From an uncultured Massilia sp. (GTDB taxonomy: Bacteria; Pseudomonadota; Gammaproteobacteria; Burkholderiales; Burkholderiaceae): a stretch of DNA of 64,000 nucleotides. The notes below the pieces were generated by a model that was not told the origin of the DNA, ran no database searches, and was given only the letters and a program-made list of their open reading frames with translations. The stretch is taken from assembly GCA_946481275.1 (NCBI GenBank), contig CAMLMV010000011.1:98646-162645 (forward strand). The letters are read 5' to 3'. Below, in pieces: positions 46,966 through 54,676 of this stretch (position 1 is the first letter of the stretch; each line of letters opens with the position of its first letter). The position numbers and the translations under genes are program-made.

Positions 46966-47986
46966 CCTTCGCCTCCTCCGGCGTCCCCGTGACGGCTTCG
47001 TCATCCTCCTCGCCGTATTCCGTGTCGAACGCTTTCGCATCGAGGCCGATCTGGCACAGCCAGCGCACCATCACGGGTATCGAGCCGTGCGTGACGATCA
47101 CCTGCTGCGCGCCGGTGGCATGGATCGCGTCCAGCAGGCCGGGCCAATCGGCATGGTCGGACAGCACGAAACCGCGGTCGACGCCACGCCGCCGGCGCGC
47201 ACCCCGCAACAGCATCCAGCCGCTGGCGAAGGCGTCGGAATAGTCGCCGAAGCGGCGCGTCCACGGCGAGCCCGATGCGGACGGCGGCGCCAGCACGAGC
47301 GCCTTTTTCAGGTCGGCCTTGTCCGTCTCGCTGACCATCTGCGTGTGCGGCAGCACCACGCCGCCCTCGCGGTAGATGCGGTTCAGCGGTTCGACGGCGC
47401 CGTGGCAGACGATGGGACCAATGGAAGGATCGAGCCCGCACAACAGCCGCTGCGCCTTGCCGAACGCGTAGGCATACAGGATGCTCGTGCGGCCCTCGTC
47501 CGCGTTGCGGCGCCACCAGCGGTTGATGTCGTCGAAGACTTCCTGCTGCGGATCCCAGCGATAGATCGGCAGGCCGAACGTGGATTCCGTGATGAAGGTG
47601 TGGCAGCGCACCGCTTCGAATGGGGCGCACGTGGCGTCCGGCTCGACCTTGTAGTCGCCCGATGCGACCCAGATCTCGCCCTGGCGTTCCATCCGGACCT
47701 GGCTTGATCCGAGCACGTGGCCGGCCGGATGCAACGAGATCGTCACGCCGTTGTGGACGATTGTTTCGCCGTAGCCGAGGCCCTCGATGTTGATGTCCTG
47801 GCCGAGGCGCGACTTCAGGATGCCGACGCTCTGGCTCGAAGCGAGGTAGTGCTTGTGGCCCCAGCGCGCGTGGTCGCCGTGCGCATGGGTGATGACGGCC
47901 CGGTCGACCGGCCGCCACGGGTCGATGTAGAACTGGCCCGGCACACAGTACAGGCCTTCCTTGCGTACGACGACCATGTCTGCCAT
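46958..47986 (-). CDS. ligase-associated MBL-fold DNA exonuclease
   Basis: A 342-residue metallo-beta-lactamase/beta-CASP-type nuclease. Motifs are THAHGDHARWG (HxHxDH), HPAGHVLGSSQVR, ASGDYK and the late SDHADW. It is the counterpart of the 'ligase-associated DNA exonuclease' found with ATP-dependent ligase and Lhr-like helicase. Its 3' end overlaps lig by eight bases; it starts 18 bp after recQ. By family it is a candidate end-processing nuclease. Confidence 0.92.
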   Translation of the reverse strand: MADMVVVRKEGLYCVPGQFYIDPWRPVDRAVITHAHGDHARWGHKHYLASSQSVGILKSRLGQDINIEGLGYGETIVHNGVTISLHPAGHVLGSSQVRMERQGEIWVASGDYKVEPDATCAPFEAVRCHTFITESTFGLPIYRWDPQQEVFDDINRWWRRNADEGRTSILYAYAFGKAQRLLCGLDPSIGPIVCHGAVEPLNRIYREGGVVLPHTQMVSETDKADLKKALVLAPPSASGSPWTRRFGDYSDAFASGWMLLRGARRRRGVDRGFVLSDHADWPGLLDAIHATGAQQVIVTHGSIPVMVRWLCQIGLDAKAFDTEYGEEDDEAVTGTPEEAKDA

Positions 47987-48004
47987 GCGTTCGACGTCCT
48001 CCTG

Positions 48005-49717
48005 TCAAAGCGGTGTGACGAAATCGGCGAGGAACGCGCGCTGCTCGCCGTCCGGGAATTCGATGTGGACCTGGTCCCCGGCCACGGACAGCACGACGCC
48101 TTCGCCATACTTCGGCACCGTCACGCGCGCGCCGGTGTCGAACGCGGGGCCGGCAGGCGCGTCTGCCTCCGGTTCGCGGTCGAATTCGTCGTCGCGGATC
48201 TCGATGTCTTCCGTCAGCACGGCGGCCGGCGGGTTCAGGCAGTTGTCGCAGCGGCAGCACTTCTCGAAGCCTTCGACCTCGTCGCCGAAATAGTCGAGCA
48301 GCAGCTTCCAGCGGCAGAAACCGCTTACCGCATACGATACCATCTGTTCGAGCGCTTCCTTGTCCCGTTCCTGCTTCTGGCGATACACCTCGGCCATCGC
48401 CGCGAACAGTTTATCGTCCGGCGCCGCGCTGCCGGGCAGGTACGCCAGCTTGCGGTTCTGGCGCAGCAGCTTCGCATCCTTCAGCAGTTTCAGGCACACC
48501 TTCAGGTGCGGCCCGGCCAGCTCGCCGGCCACGTCGTCGATACGATCGGGCGTCGCCGTCTCGTTTTCCGCCAGCGCGTGCACGGCGTCGTACACGGCGC
48601 GGATCTCTTCAGCCGTCGGGTAGTGCTTCACGAGGAAGAACTGCTGCACGCGCTTGTCGTCCTGCAGGAACAGCAAGGTGCAGCTGGCGTCCTGGCCGTC
48701 GCGGCCCGCGCGGCCGGATTCCTGGTAATACGCTTCCAGGTTCGCGGGAATCTGCAGGTGGACCACGAAGCGCGTGTCCGGCTTGTCGATGCCCATGCCG
48801 AACGCGTTCGTCGCCACCATCACGCGCCGTTCGCCGTTCATGAACAGGTCCTGGTTCGCCTTGCGCTCGGCGGCGTGCAGCTTGCCGTGGTACAGGGTGA
48901 CGGATTCGCCGGCGTCCAGCAGCACCTGGTGCATCTCCTCGGCCGCCTTGACGGTGGCCGCGTAGACGATACCCGTCCCCTTCGTGTCGCGCACGAGGCG
49001 CAGCGCTTCCTGCAGCTTTTCGTCGGGGTTCGTCACCTGCACGACCGCGTACTGCAGGTTCGGCCGGTAGATGCCCGTGTTGATGACGTTCATCTTCGGA
49101 CGGTTCAGCTGGCGGCCGATGTCGTCGATGACGTCTTCCGTCGCGGTGGCCGTCAGCGCCAGCACGGGCGGGCGGCCCAGCGCCCCGATCGCGCCGGCCA
49201 TCTCGAGGTAGGCCGGGCGGAAATCGTGGCCCCATTGCGAGATGCAGTGGGCCTCGTCGACGACGACGAGGGCGATTTTCACGGCCTTCAGCACGTCGAC
49301 GAATTCGGGCATGACGAGGCGCTCGGGCGTGCAGAACACGATCTCGCAGCGGCCCTCCGCGATTGCCGCCAATGCGTTCCTCTCCTCTTCCGCCGACAGG
49401 CTGCTGTTGACCTGCTCGGCGCGGATGTCGAGTTCCCCGAGCTTTTCCAGCTGGTCTTTCATCAGCGAGATCAGCGGCGAGACGACGACCGTCATGCCGT
49501 CGAGGATACGGGCGGGAATCTGGTAGCACAGCGATTTACCGCTGCCGGTCGGCATGATCGCCAACGTGTCCCTGCCATCGAGGACGCTGTCGATCACGCG
49601 TTGCTGGCCGTCGCGCAGGTGTTCGATGCCGAACACGGTATGCAGCAGGCGGCGGATGGTGTTGCGGCGTACCGCGAGCACACCCTTGTGGAGGAGTTTG
49701 GGATCGTGTGTGGTCAT
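48005..49717 (-). CDS. recQ: ATP-dependent DNA helicase RecQ family
   Basis: A 570-residue RecQ helicase. Walker A is MPTGSGKSLCYQ, motif II is VVDEAHCISQWGHDFR, motif III is LALTATAT, motif VI is YYQESGRAGRDG, and the zinc site is CRWKLLLDYFG...CCRCDNC. The C-terminus lacks a typical HRDC domain and ends in a beta-rich ~60 residues (VPKYGEGVVLSVAGDQVHIEF). The start MTTHDPKLLHKG at 49717 was chosen; no strong ribosome site is visible. It leads the five-gene repair operon. Confidence 0.93.
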   Translation of the reverse strand: MTTHDPKLLHKGVLAVRRNTIRRLLHTVFGIEHLRDGQQRVIDSVLDGRDTLAIMPTGSGKSLCYQIPARILDGMTVVVSPLISLMKDQLEKLGELDIRAEQVNSSLSAEEERNALAAIAEGRCEIVFCTPERLVMPEFVDVLKAVKIALVVVDEAHCISQWGHDFRPAYLEMAGAIGALGRPPVLALTATATEDVIDDIGRQLNRPKMNVINTGIYRPNLQYAVVQVTNPDEKLQEALRLVRDTKGTGIVYAATVKAAEEMHQVLLDAGESVTLYHGKLHAAERKANQDLFMNGERRVMVATNAFGMGIDKPDTRFVVHLQIPANLEAYYQESGRAGRDGQDASCTLLFLQDDKRVQQFFLVKHYPTAEEIRAVYDAVHALAENETATPDRIDDVAGELAGPHLKVCLKLLKDAKLLRQNRKLAYLPGSAAPDDKLFAAMAEVYRQKQERDKEALEQMVSYAVSGFCRWKLLLDYFGDEVEGFEKCCRCDNCLNPPAAVLTEDIEIRDDEFDREPEADAPAGPAFDTGARVTVPKYGEGVVLSVAGDQVHIEFPDGEQRAFLADFVTPL

Positions 49718-49929
49718 GATGATGCGAATGTAAGCCTGAGCACGGCGGCACACCATAGGACACAACCCACAGCACCCGTAGGAGGCCATGCACGAGTCAC
49801 CGCAAGCGTTCATACAAGGTGACGAGGCTTATTCCTACAGCGTGACGGATTGCCAGCCGATAGTTTCTCTCAAGCACTCGTTCTAAGATGACATCAACAC
49901 GACAGCATTCCGCATTCCGGAGGTTCATC

Positions 49930-50049
49930 ATGGTCCGCTTCCTGCCCGCCCCCTTTACCGCAGCCTGGCTCGCACTCACGGGCATGGCCACGTGGCTCCT
50001 GTGTGAAACCGATGCGCTTGCCGGCTTCGCGCCGCTGTTCTTCCACTGA
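49930..50049 (+). CDS. 39-residue single-pass membrane peptide
   Basis: A short ORF with a strong ribosome site (CCGGAGG, six bases before ATG). It encodes MVRFLPAPFTAAWLALTGMA and continues through TWLLC to a C-terminal FAPLFFH. One hydrophobic helix spans residues ~9-25. No homologue is recognised. It is divergent from recQ and 100 bp upstream of the degenerate receiver gene. Supported by ribosome site and hydrophobicity only. Confidence 0.5.
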   Translation: MVRFLPAPFTAAWLALTGMATWLLCETDALAGFAPLFFH

Positions 50050-50149
50050 AGATGCAGCCTACCCGCGCGTAGTCGTCCGTATCATTTGTTACAAATTAAC
50101 AGTTGAACAATATGAGGAGGTCGCCATACCTGAGCCAGGAGGACTCATC

Positions 50150-50596
50150 ATGAAGTACGCCCTGATATACGACGATGACGCGGCCGCACGCCGCCATAGT
50201 GCCACCCTGCTCAAAACGCTCGGCTACGTCGTCGCCGAGACGACGACGGCGCAGGCGACGCTGAATGCCACGCAGGCGCTGCACTTCGATGTGATCCTTG
50301 CCTCCTGCGCGCACGCCGCCGGCGACCGGCGCTCGCTGCCCGGCGAACTCTCCCGCCTCGCGCCCGCCACGCCCACGGTCCTGCTCCTCGACGAGGACGA
50401 ACCTTTTCCGCCGTTGTACCACGCGTTCAGCGCCACCGTCACGAAACCCGTCTCCGTGCGCGCCCTGCGCCATGCGCTGGAATTCGGATTGGACGGCACG
50501 GGTCCCCGCCCGGTTCCCTCCCGAATCCGCTTCGAGCGGCGCGACGGCCAGCGGCGCCGGCACGCCCGCGACCGGGTCTCCACCCGGTTGGCATAA
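50150..50596 (+). CDS. degenerate receiver-domain protein
   Basis: A 148-residue protein with a CheY-like fold. The acidic pocket (YDDD, residues 7-10) and conserved Lys99 (VTKPVS) are present. The phospho-acceptor position in FDVILAS is Ser52 rather than Asp, and the usual Thr/Ser position reads LLLDED. It is therefore unlikely to be phosphorylated in the normal way. The C-terminal 30 residues are Arg-rich (RFERRDGQRRRHARDR), suggesting nucleic-acid binding. The start follows CAGGAGGACTCATC. Confidence 0.75.
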   Translation: MKYALIYDDDAAARRHSATLLKTLGYVVAETTTAQATLNATQALHFDVILASCAHAAGDRRSLPGELSRLAPATPTVLLLDEDEPFPPLYHAFSATVTKPVSVRALRHALEFGLDGTGPRPVPSRIRFERRDGQRRRHARDRVSTRLA

Positions 50597-50673
50597 ATAC
50601 AATTTGTGAATTCTCGCTAACAATCTTTGGTTTGATCAGGCATTCACCCAGGCATAAGATAGTTGCAACAAAA

Positions 50674-50689
50674 ATGTTATCGCAAACAT
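50674..50689. promoter_or_regulatory. candidate LacI-family operator upstream of the GH30 genes
   Basis: ATGTTATCGCAAACAT is a 16-bp pseudo-palindrome with five-base arms and a central CG, the form of LacI/GalR operators (the GntR site is similar). It lies in an A+T-rich stretch that also contains two AATTTGTGAA repeats (50601-50612 and 50690-50700). No LacI-type gene is in the window. Confidence 0.4.
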
Positions 50690-50731
50690 AAATTTGTGAA
50701 ATAACAGTAAATAACAATAAACGGAGGAGAT

Positions 50732-50794
50732 ATGCCGCACACCCTGATCCCGCGCCGCCGACAGCATCCCCTTCCTCGCCCCTTCCCGCGCTGA
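50732..50794 (+). CDS. possible 20-codon leader ORF
   Basis: An ORF of 20 codons starts six bases after GGAGGAG. The peptide is Arg/Pro-rich (LIPRRRQ, RPFPR), with a PxxRPFP end that could slow ribosomes. It lies 178 bp upstream of the first GH30 start; the rest of the gap shows no gene. It could be a translation-dependent leader or chance. Confidence 0.3.
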   Translation: MPHTLIPRRRQHPLPRPFPR

Positions 50795-50972
50795 CCGCGC
50801 CACCCGGCAGTCCGCATTTTTTTCACGGCGATCCTGTGCCCCCATTCGGGCACGGGCGTCGCTCGTCCTGCCCGCCGGTGATCCCGGCACGGGTCCGCAG
50901 CAAAAGCAGCACACGCAGTGAACTTCCGGGCTGCCCCCCGCCCGGCAATCAACCCGAACCACGGAGACGTTC

Positions 50973-52199
50973 ATGCCCCATGCTTTTTCGCGCACCACCC
51001 GCCGCGTCGCGTCGGCGATTGTCATGTTGTCCGCCTTTGCCGTCGGCGCGTCCGCGCAGACGGTTGCCATCAACCCGGCCACGACGTACCAGACCGTGCG
51101 CGGCTTCGGCGGCTTCAGCGGCGCCGGCTGGGCGGCGGAGCTGACCCCTGCCCAGGTCGACGCCGCGTTCGGCACCGGCACGGGCCAGATCGGCCTGTCC
51201 ATCATGCGCCTGCGCATCGCCCCGGATCCCAGCAAGTGGTCCGCGCAACTGGCGTCCGCGCAGCTCGCCAAGGCCAAGGGCGCCATCCTCTTCGGGACGC
51301 CGTGGACGCCGCCGGCGAACATGAAGACGAACAACAGCCTGGTCCAGGGAAGCCTGTTGCCGAGCCGGTATGGCGACTACACCACGCACCTGCTGGACTT
51401 CGCGAGCACGATGCAGGCCGGCGGCGCCGCGCTGTACGCCATCTCGATCCAGAACGAACCCGACTTCGCCCCGGACTACGAAAGCTGCCTGTGGAACTCG
51501 CAGCAATTCATCGATTACCTGTCGAGCCAGGGGTCGCGCTTCGGCACCTACAAGGTGATCGCGGGCGAGTCCGCCACGTTCTACAAGCCGCTCACCGATC
51601 CCATCCTCAACAGCGCGACGGCCGCGCCGCAGTTCGACATCCTCGCCGGCCACCTGTACGGCGTGAACCCGAGCGACTATCCCCTCGCCCGCTCCAAGGG
51701 CAAGGAGGTGTGGATGACGGAGCACTTCACCGACAGCACGTCCAGCGCCAACGACTGGTCGAAGGCGATGCCGGTGGCGCTGGAACTGCACAACAGCATG
51801 GTGGCCAACTACAGCGCCTACGTGTGGTGGTACATCCGCCGCTCGTACGGCCTGCTGACGGAGGACGGCAACGTCAGCAAACGCGGCTACATCATGGCGC
51901 AGTTCGCGAAATACGTCCGCCCCGGCGCCGTGCGCGTCGCGGCAACGGAAAAACCGTATGCCGACGTCTTCGTCACGGCCTACAGGAACACCACCGGCAA
52001 GCTGGTCGTCGTGGCCATCAACAACGGCACGTCCCAGCGCCAGCTGCAGCTGCAGGTCGGCAGCGCCGCCCCCGGCTTCACGAAATACCGCACCACGTCG
52101 ACGGACAACACCGGCTACGCGGGGCAGTACACGGTGACGGGCGGCGTCGCGACCGCGTGGATCGATCCCGGCAGCGTCAACACCTTCGTCAGCCAGTAA
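50973..52199 (+). CDS. secreted GH30 glycosidase (glucuronoxylanase-like)
   Basis: A 408-residue exported enzyme; signal peptide ends GASAQ. The GH30 barrel begins with QTVRGFGGFSGAGW. The acid/base Glu is in SIQNEPDF and the nucleophile Glu is in VWMTEHFTDS; SAYVWWYIRRSYGLL and the beta side-domain strands (VVVAINNG, CTFVSQ-like NTFVSQ) follow. The pattern matches GH30 subfamily 8, which cut glucuronoxylan beside methylglucuronic acid branches (family knowledge); substrate is inferred. CGGAGACG is its ribosome site. The next gene is a close paralogue 27 bp downstream. Confidence 0.88.
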   Translation: MPHAFSRTTRRVASAIVMLSAFAVGASAQTVAINPATTYQTVRGFGGFSGAGWAAELTPAQVDAAFGTGTGQIGLSIMRLRIAPDPSKWSAQLASAQLAKAKGAILFGTPWTPPANMKTNNSLVQGSLLPSRYGDYTTHLLDFASTMQAGGAALYAISIQNEPDFAPDYESCLWNSQQFIDYLSSQGSRFGTYKVIAGESATFYKPLTDPILNSATAAPQFDILAGHLYGVNPSDYPLARSKGKEVWMTEHFTDSTSSANDWSKAMPVALELHNSMVANYSAYVWWYIRRSYGLLTEDGNVSKRGYIMAQFAKYVRPGAVRVAATEKPYADVFVTAYRNTTGKLVVVAINNGTSQRQLQLQVGSAAPGFTKYRTTSTDNTGYAGQYTVTGGVATAWIDPGSVNTFVSQ

Positions 52200-52226
52200 A
52201 TAAAACCAACCAGGAGGAGATGAGTC

Positions 52227-53771
52227 ATGTTGAAACACCGATTACTACGATGGGGCATGCCCCTGCTGGCGATGTCCGCGCTCCCCGCGGCCCTCGCCCA
52301 GACGGTCGCCATCGATCCCGCCACGACCTACCAGGTCATCCGCGGGTTCGGCGGGCATAACGGCGCGGGCTGGATCGCCGACCTGACGCCCGCCCAGGTC
52401 GACACCGCGTTCGGCACGGGACCGGGCCAGATCGGCCTGACGGTCATGCGGATGCGCATCGACCCGTCCAGCACCGCGTGGGCGACGCAGGTGCCGACGG
52501 CCAGGCTGGCGAAGGCGAAAGGCGTCACCCTGTTCGCCACGCCGTGGACGCCGCCGCCGTACATGAAGACGTCGAACGCCATCGCGCACGGCAGCCTGGT
52601 CCCCAGCTACTACCCGGACTACGCCACGCACCTGCTGGGCTTTGCGGACTACATGCGCACCAATGGCGCGCCGCTGTACGGCATCTCGGTGCAGAACGAG
52701 CCGGACTGGGACCCGGACTACGAAGGCTGCACGTGGACGTCCGCCCAGTTCATCGACTTCATCAAGTCGCAGGGCCCGCGCTTTGCCGGCCTCAAGCTGA
52801 TGGCGCCGGAATCGCTGGGCATGCGCAAGGTGCTGTCCGATCCGATCCTGAACGACGCGGGCGCGGCGGCCCAGCTGTCCATCGTGGCGGGCCATCTGTA
52901 CGGCACGACGCCGAGCGACTACCCGCTCGCGCGCGCCAAGGGCAAGGAAGTGTGGATGACGGAGCACTACACGGACAGCACGTCCGATGCCAACGACTGG
53001 GCGAAGGCGATGCCGGTGGCGATCGAGGTCCACCGGAGCATGGCGGCGAACTACAGCGCGTACGTGTGGTGGTACATCCGCCGGTTCTACGGCCTGATCA
53101 CGGAAGACGGCAACGTCAGCAAGCGCGGCTGGATCATGTCGCAGTACGCCAAGTTCGTGCGGCCCGGCTACGTGCGCATCGGCGCAACGCAGAATCCCTA
53201 CCCGGACGTGTACGTGACCGCGTACAAGGGCGGCCACGGCAAGGTCGTCGTCGTGGCGGTCAACAACGGCACGGCGCAACGCCGCGTCGACCTGGCGTTC
53301 GGCAGCGGCGCGCCCCGCACCCTGCAGCGCTATGTCACGTCGGCCGCCACGAACGAGAGTTACGCGGGCGACTACCCGGTGATCGCGGGCGGCGCCAGCG
53401 CCGACCTCGAACCGTCCAGCGTGAGCACCTTCGTGAGCCAGCCGACGGTCGCCGACCTCACCGGCAGCGTGAAGATCGTGCAAAGCGGCCTGACGGCGAA
53501 CCGCTTCACGGGCCAGTTCAGCGGCACGGTGTCGTTCACGAACACGACGGGTGCGACGCTCACGGCATCGGCCCTGCGGCTCGTGGTGGACAACCTCACG
53601 CCCGGCGTCACGCTCGACAACAGGCAGGGCGACGTGAACGGCGTGCCGACCATCGCGCTGCCCGTGAACCAGATCGCGCCCGGCGCCACCGTCACCGTGA
53701 CGACGACGTTCGGCAACCCATCGAAGGGCACCATTGCCTACACCCCGAAACTGCAAGGCATCACGTTCTGA
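52227..53771 (+). CDS. secreted GH30 glycosidase with C-terminal beta domain
   Basis: A 514-residue paralogue of the preceding enzyme over its first ~400 residues, sharing QTVAI(N/D)PATTYQ, GFGG, SVQNEPDW, VWMTEHYTDS and SAYVWWYIRRFYG. After FVSQPTVADLTG comes ~105 residues absent from the neighbour. They are Ser/Thr/Val-rich beta sequence (GTVSFTNTTGATLTASAL; PGATVTVTTTFGNPS), probably an Ig-like or carbohydrate-contacting domain. Ribosome site CAGGAGGAGA. It lies in one operon with the first enzyme and the PEP-CTERM gene. Confidence 0.88.
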   Translation: MLKHRLLRWGMPLLAMSALPAALAQTVAIDPATTYQVIRGFGGHNGAGWIADLTPAQVDTAFGTGPGQIGLTVMRMRIDPSSTAWATQVPTARLAKAKGVTLFATPWTPPPYMKTSNAIAHGSLVPSYYPDYATHLLGFADYMRTNGAPLYGISVQNEPDWDPDYEGCTWTSAQFIDFIKSQGPRFAGLKLMAPESLGMRKVLSDPILNDAGAAAQLSIVAGHLYGTTPSDYPLARAKGKEVWMTEHYTDSTSDANDWAKAMPVAIEVHRSMAANYSAYVWWYIRRFYGLITEDGNVSKRGWIMSQYAKFVRPGYVRIGATQNPYPDVYVTAYKGGHGKVVVVAVNNGTAQRRVDLAFGSGAPRTLQRYVTSAATNESYAGDYPVIAGGASADLEPSSVSTFVSQPTVADLTGSVKIVQSGLTANRFTGQFSGTVSFTNTTGATLTASALRLVVDNLTPGVTLDNRQGDVNGVPTIALPVNQIAPGATVTVTTTFGNPSKGTIAYTPKLQGITF

Positions 53772-53782
53772 AAGACTCGACC

Positions 53783-54379
53783 ATGATCAAGCACCTGACA
53801 TCCTTCTTCACACGCGCCCTGCTGGCGCTGCTTCTGACCGGCGGCGCGAACACCGCGTTCGCCGGTCCGGTGTATCACTTCACCGTCGACACGACGAGCC
53901 TGACGGGCACCGGCTACCTCGACCTGACGTTCGCGGCCCTGGCTGGCGCGACGCCGGCGACGGCCACGCTGACGCATTTCACCGGCGCATTCGGCGGCAC
54001 TGCGCTGCCGACCGGCGACGTAGTCGGCGACGTCGGCTCCGCGGTCACGTTCGGCAACGGGCAGACGTTCAACGAACTGCTGCAAGCCGTGACGTTCGGC
54101 GGCCTGCTCAGCTTCGACGCCGCCTTCGACATCGCCCCCGGCGGCACGATCGGCACTGGTTTCGGGATCGCGCTGGTGAACGCGGCGCTCGACAACTACG
54201 TGCCGGGCACGAGCGGCAACATCGCATCGATAGCCCTGATGCCGGGCGCACCGGCCACGGTCTGGGCCGATGCCGCATTCGTGACCGCCACGCCGGTGCC
54301 GGAACCGGCCGGCCTGCCCGTGTTCGCGACGGGCTGCGTGCTGGCGGCACTGGCACTGCGCCGCCGGACGCGCCCCTAA
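53783..54379 (+). CDS. PEP-CTERM sorted extracellular protein
   Basis: A 198-residue protein with signal peptide (ending TAFA). The ~140-residue mature part is Gly/Thr/Ala-rich beta sequence (VYHFTVDTTSLTGTGYLDLTF), with a C-terminal sorting signal TPVPEPAGLPVF, a hydrophobic helix and RRRTRP. PEP-CTERM signals are processed by exosortase EpsH/XrtA, usually with extracellular polysaccharide. The start lies 11 bp after the second GH30 stop. The stop is followed directly by repeat cluster C. Confidence 0.88.
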   Translation: MIKHLTSFFTRALLALLLTGGANTAFAGPVYHFTVDTTSLTGTGYLDLTFAALAGATPATATLTHFTGAFGGTALPTGDVVGDVGSAVTFGNGQTFNELLQAVTFGGLLSFDAAFDIAPGGTIGTGFGIALVNAALDNYVPGTSGNIASIALMPGAPATVWADAAFVTATPVPEPAGLPVFATGCVLAALALRRRTRP

Positions 54380-54620
54380 AAATTCGGGGTAAATTCGGGG
54401 TCAGAGCACGTTTTCGTGAAAATTCGGGGTCAGAGCCTTTTTTGATGCACGATCTTTGAAGCAAGCTTGTTCAAATAAACAGCGATATTCCAGCCGCCAT
54501 CCGCATTCGACCGTCTGCGTTTGAGAAATTCTTGTGCGCCAGGGAATTGATCAGAAATGTGCTCTGACCCCGAATTCGGGAAAAAATGGGCTCTGACCCC
54601 GAATTCATGACCCCGAATTT
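54380..54620. repeat. REP-like repeat cluster C: two inverted pairs with partial outer copies
   Basis: Forward copies at 54391-54414 and 54420-54441 face inverted copies at 54555-54576 and 54584-54606; about 113 nt lie between. A truncated forward copy (AAATTCGGGGT, 54380-54390) and a truncated inverted copy (TGACCCCGAATTT, 54608-54620) cap the outside. One inner copy has GAGCCT and another GGGCTC instead of GAGCAC. The cluster fills the 297-bp gap to the ahpF terminator. Confidence 0.85.
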
Positions 54621-54631
54621 GGGAAACAAAA

Positions 54632-54659
54632 AAGCCCGGACAGTTTCCCGTCCGGGCTT
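54632..54659 (-). terminator. rho-independent terminator of ahpF
   Basis: AAGCCCGGAC/GTCCGGGCTT with an eight-base loop is followed by a T-run on the minus strand, 18 bp past the ahpF stop. Confidence 0.88.
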
Positions 54660-54676
54660 GGTCTGACTTTACACGC

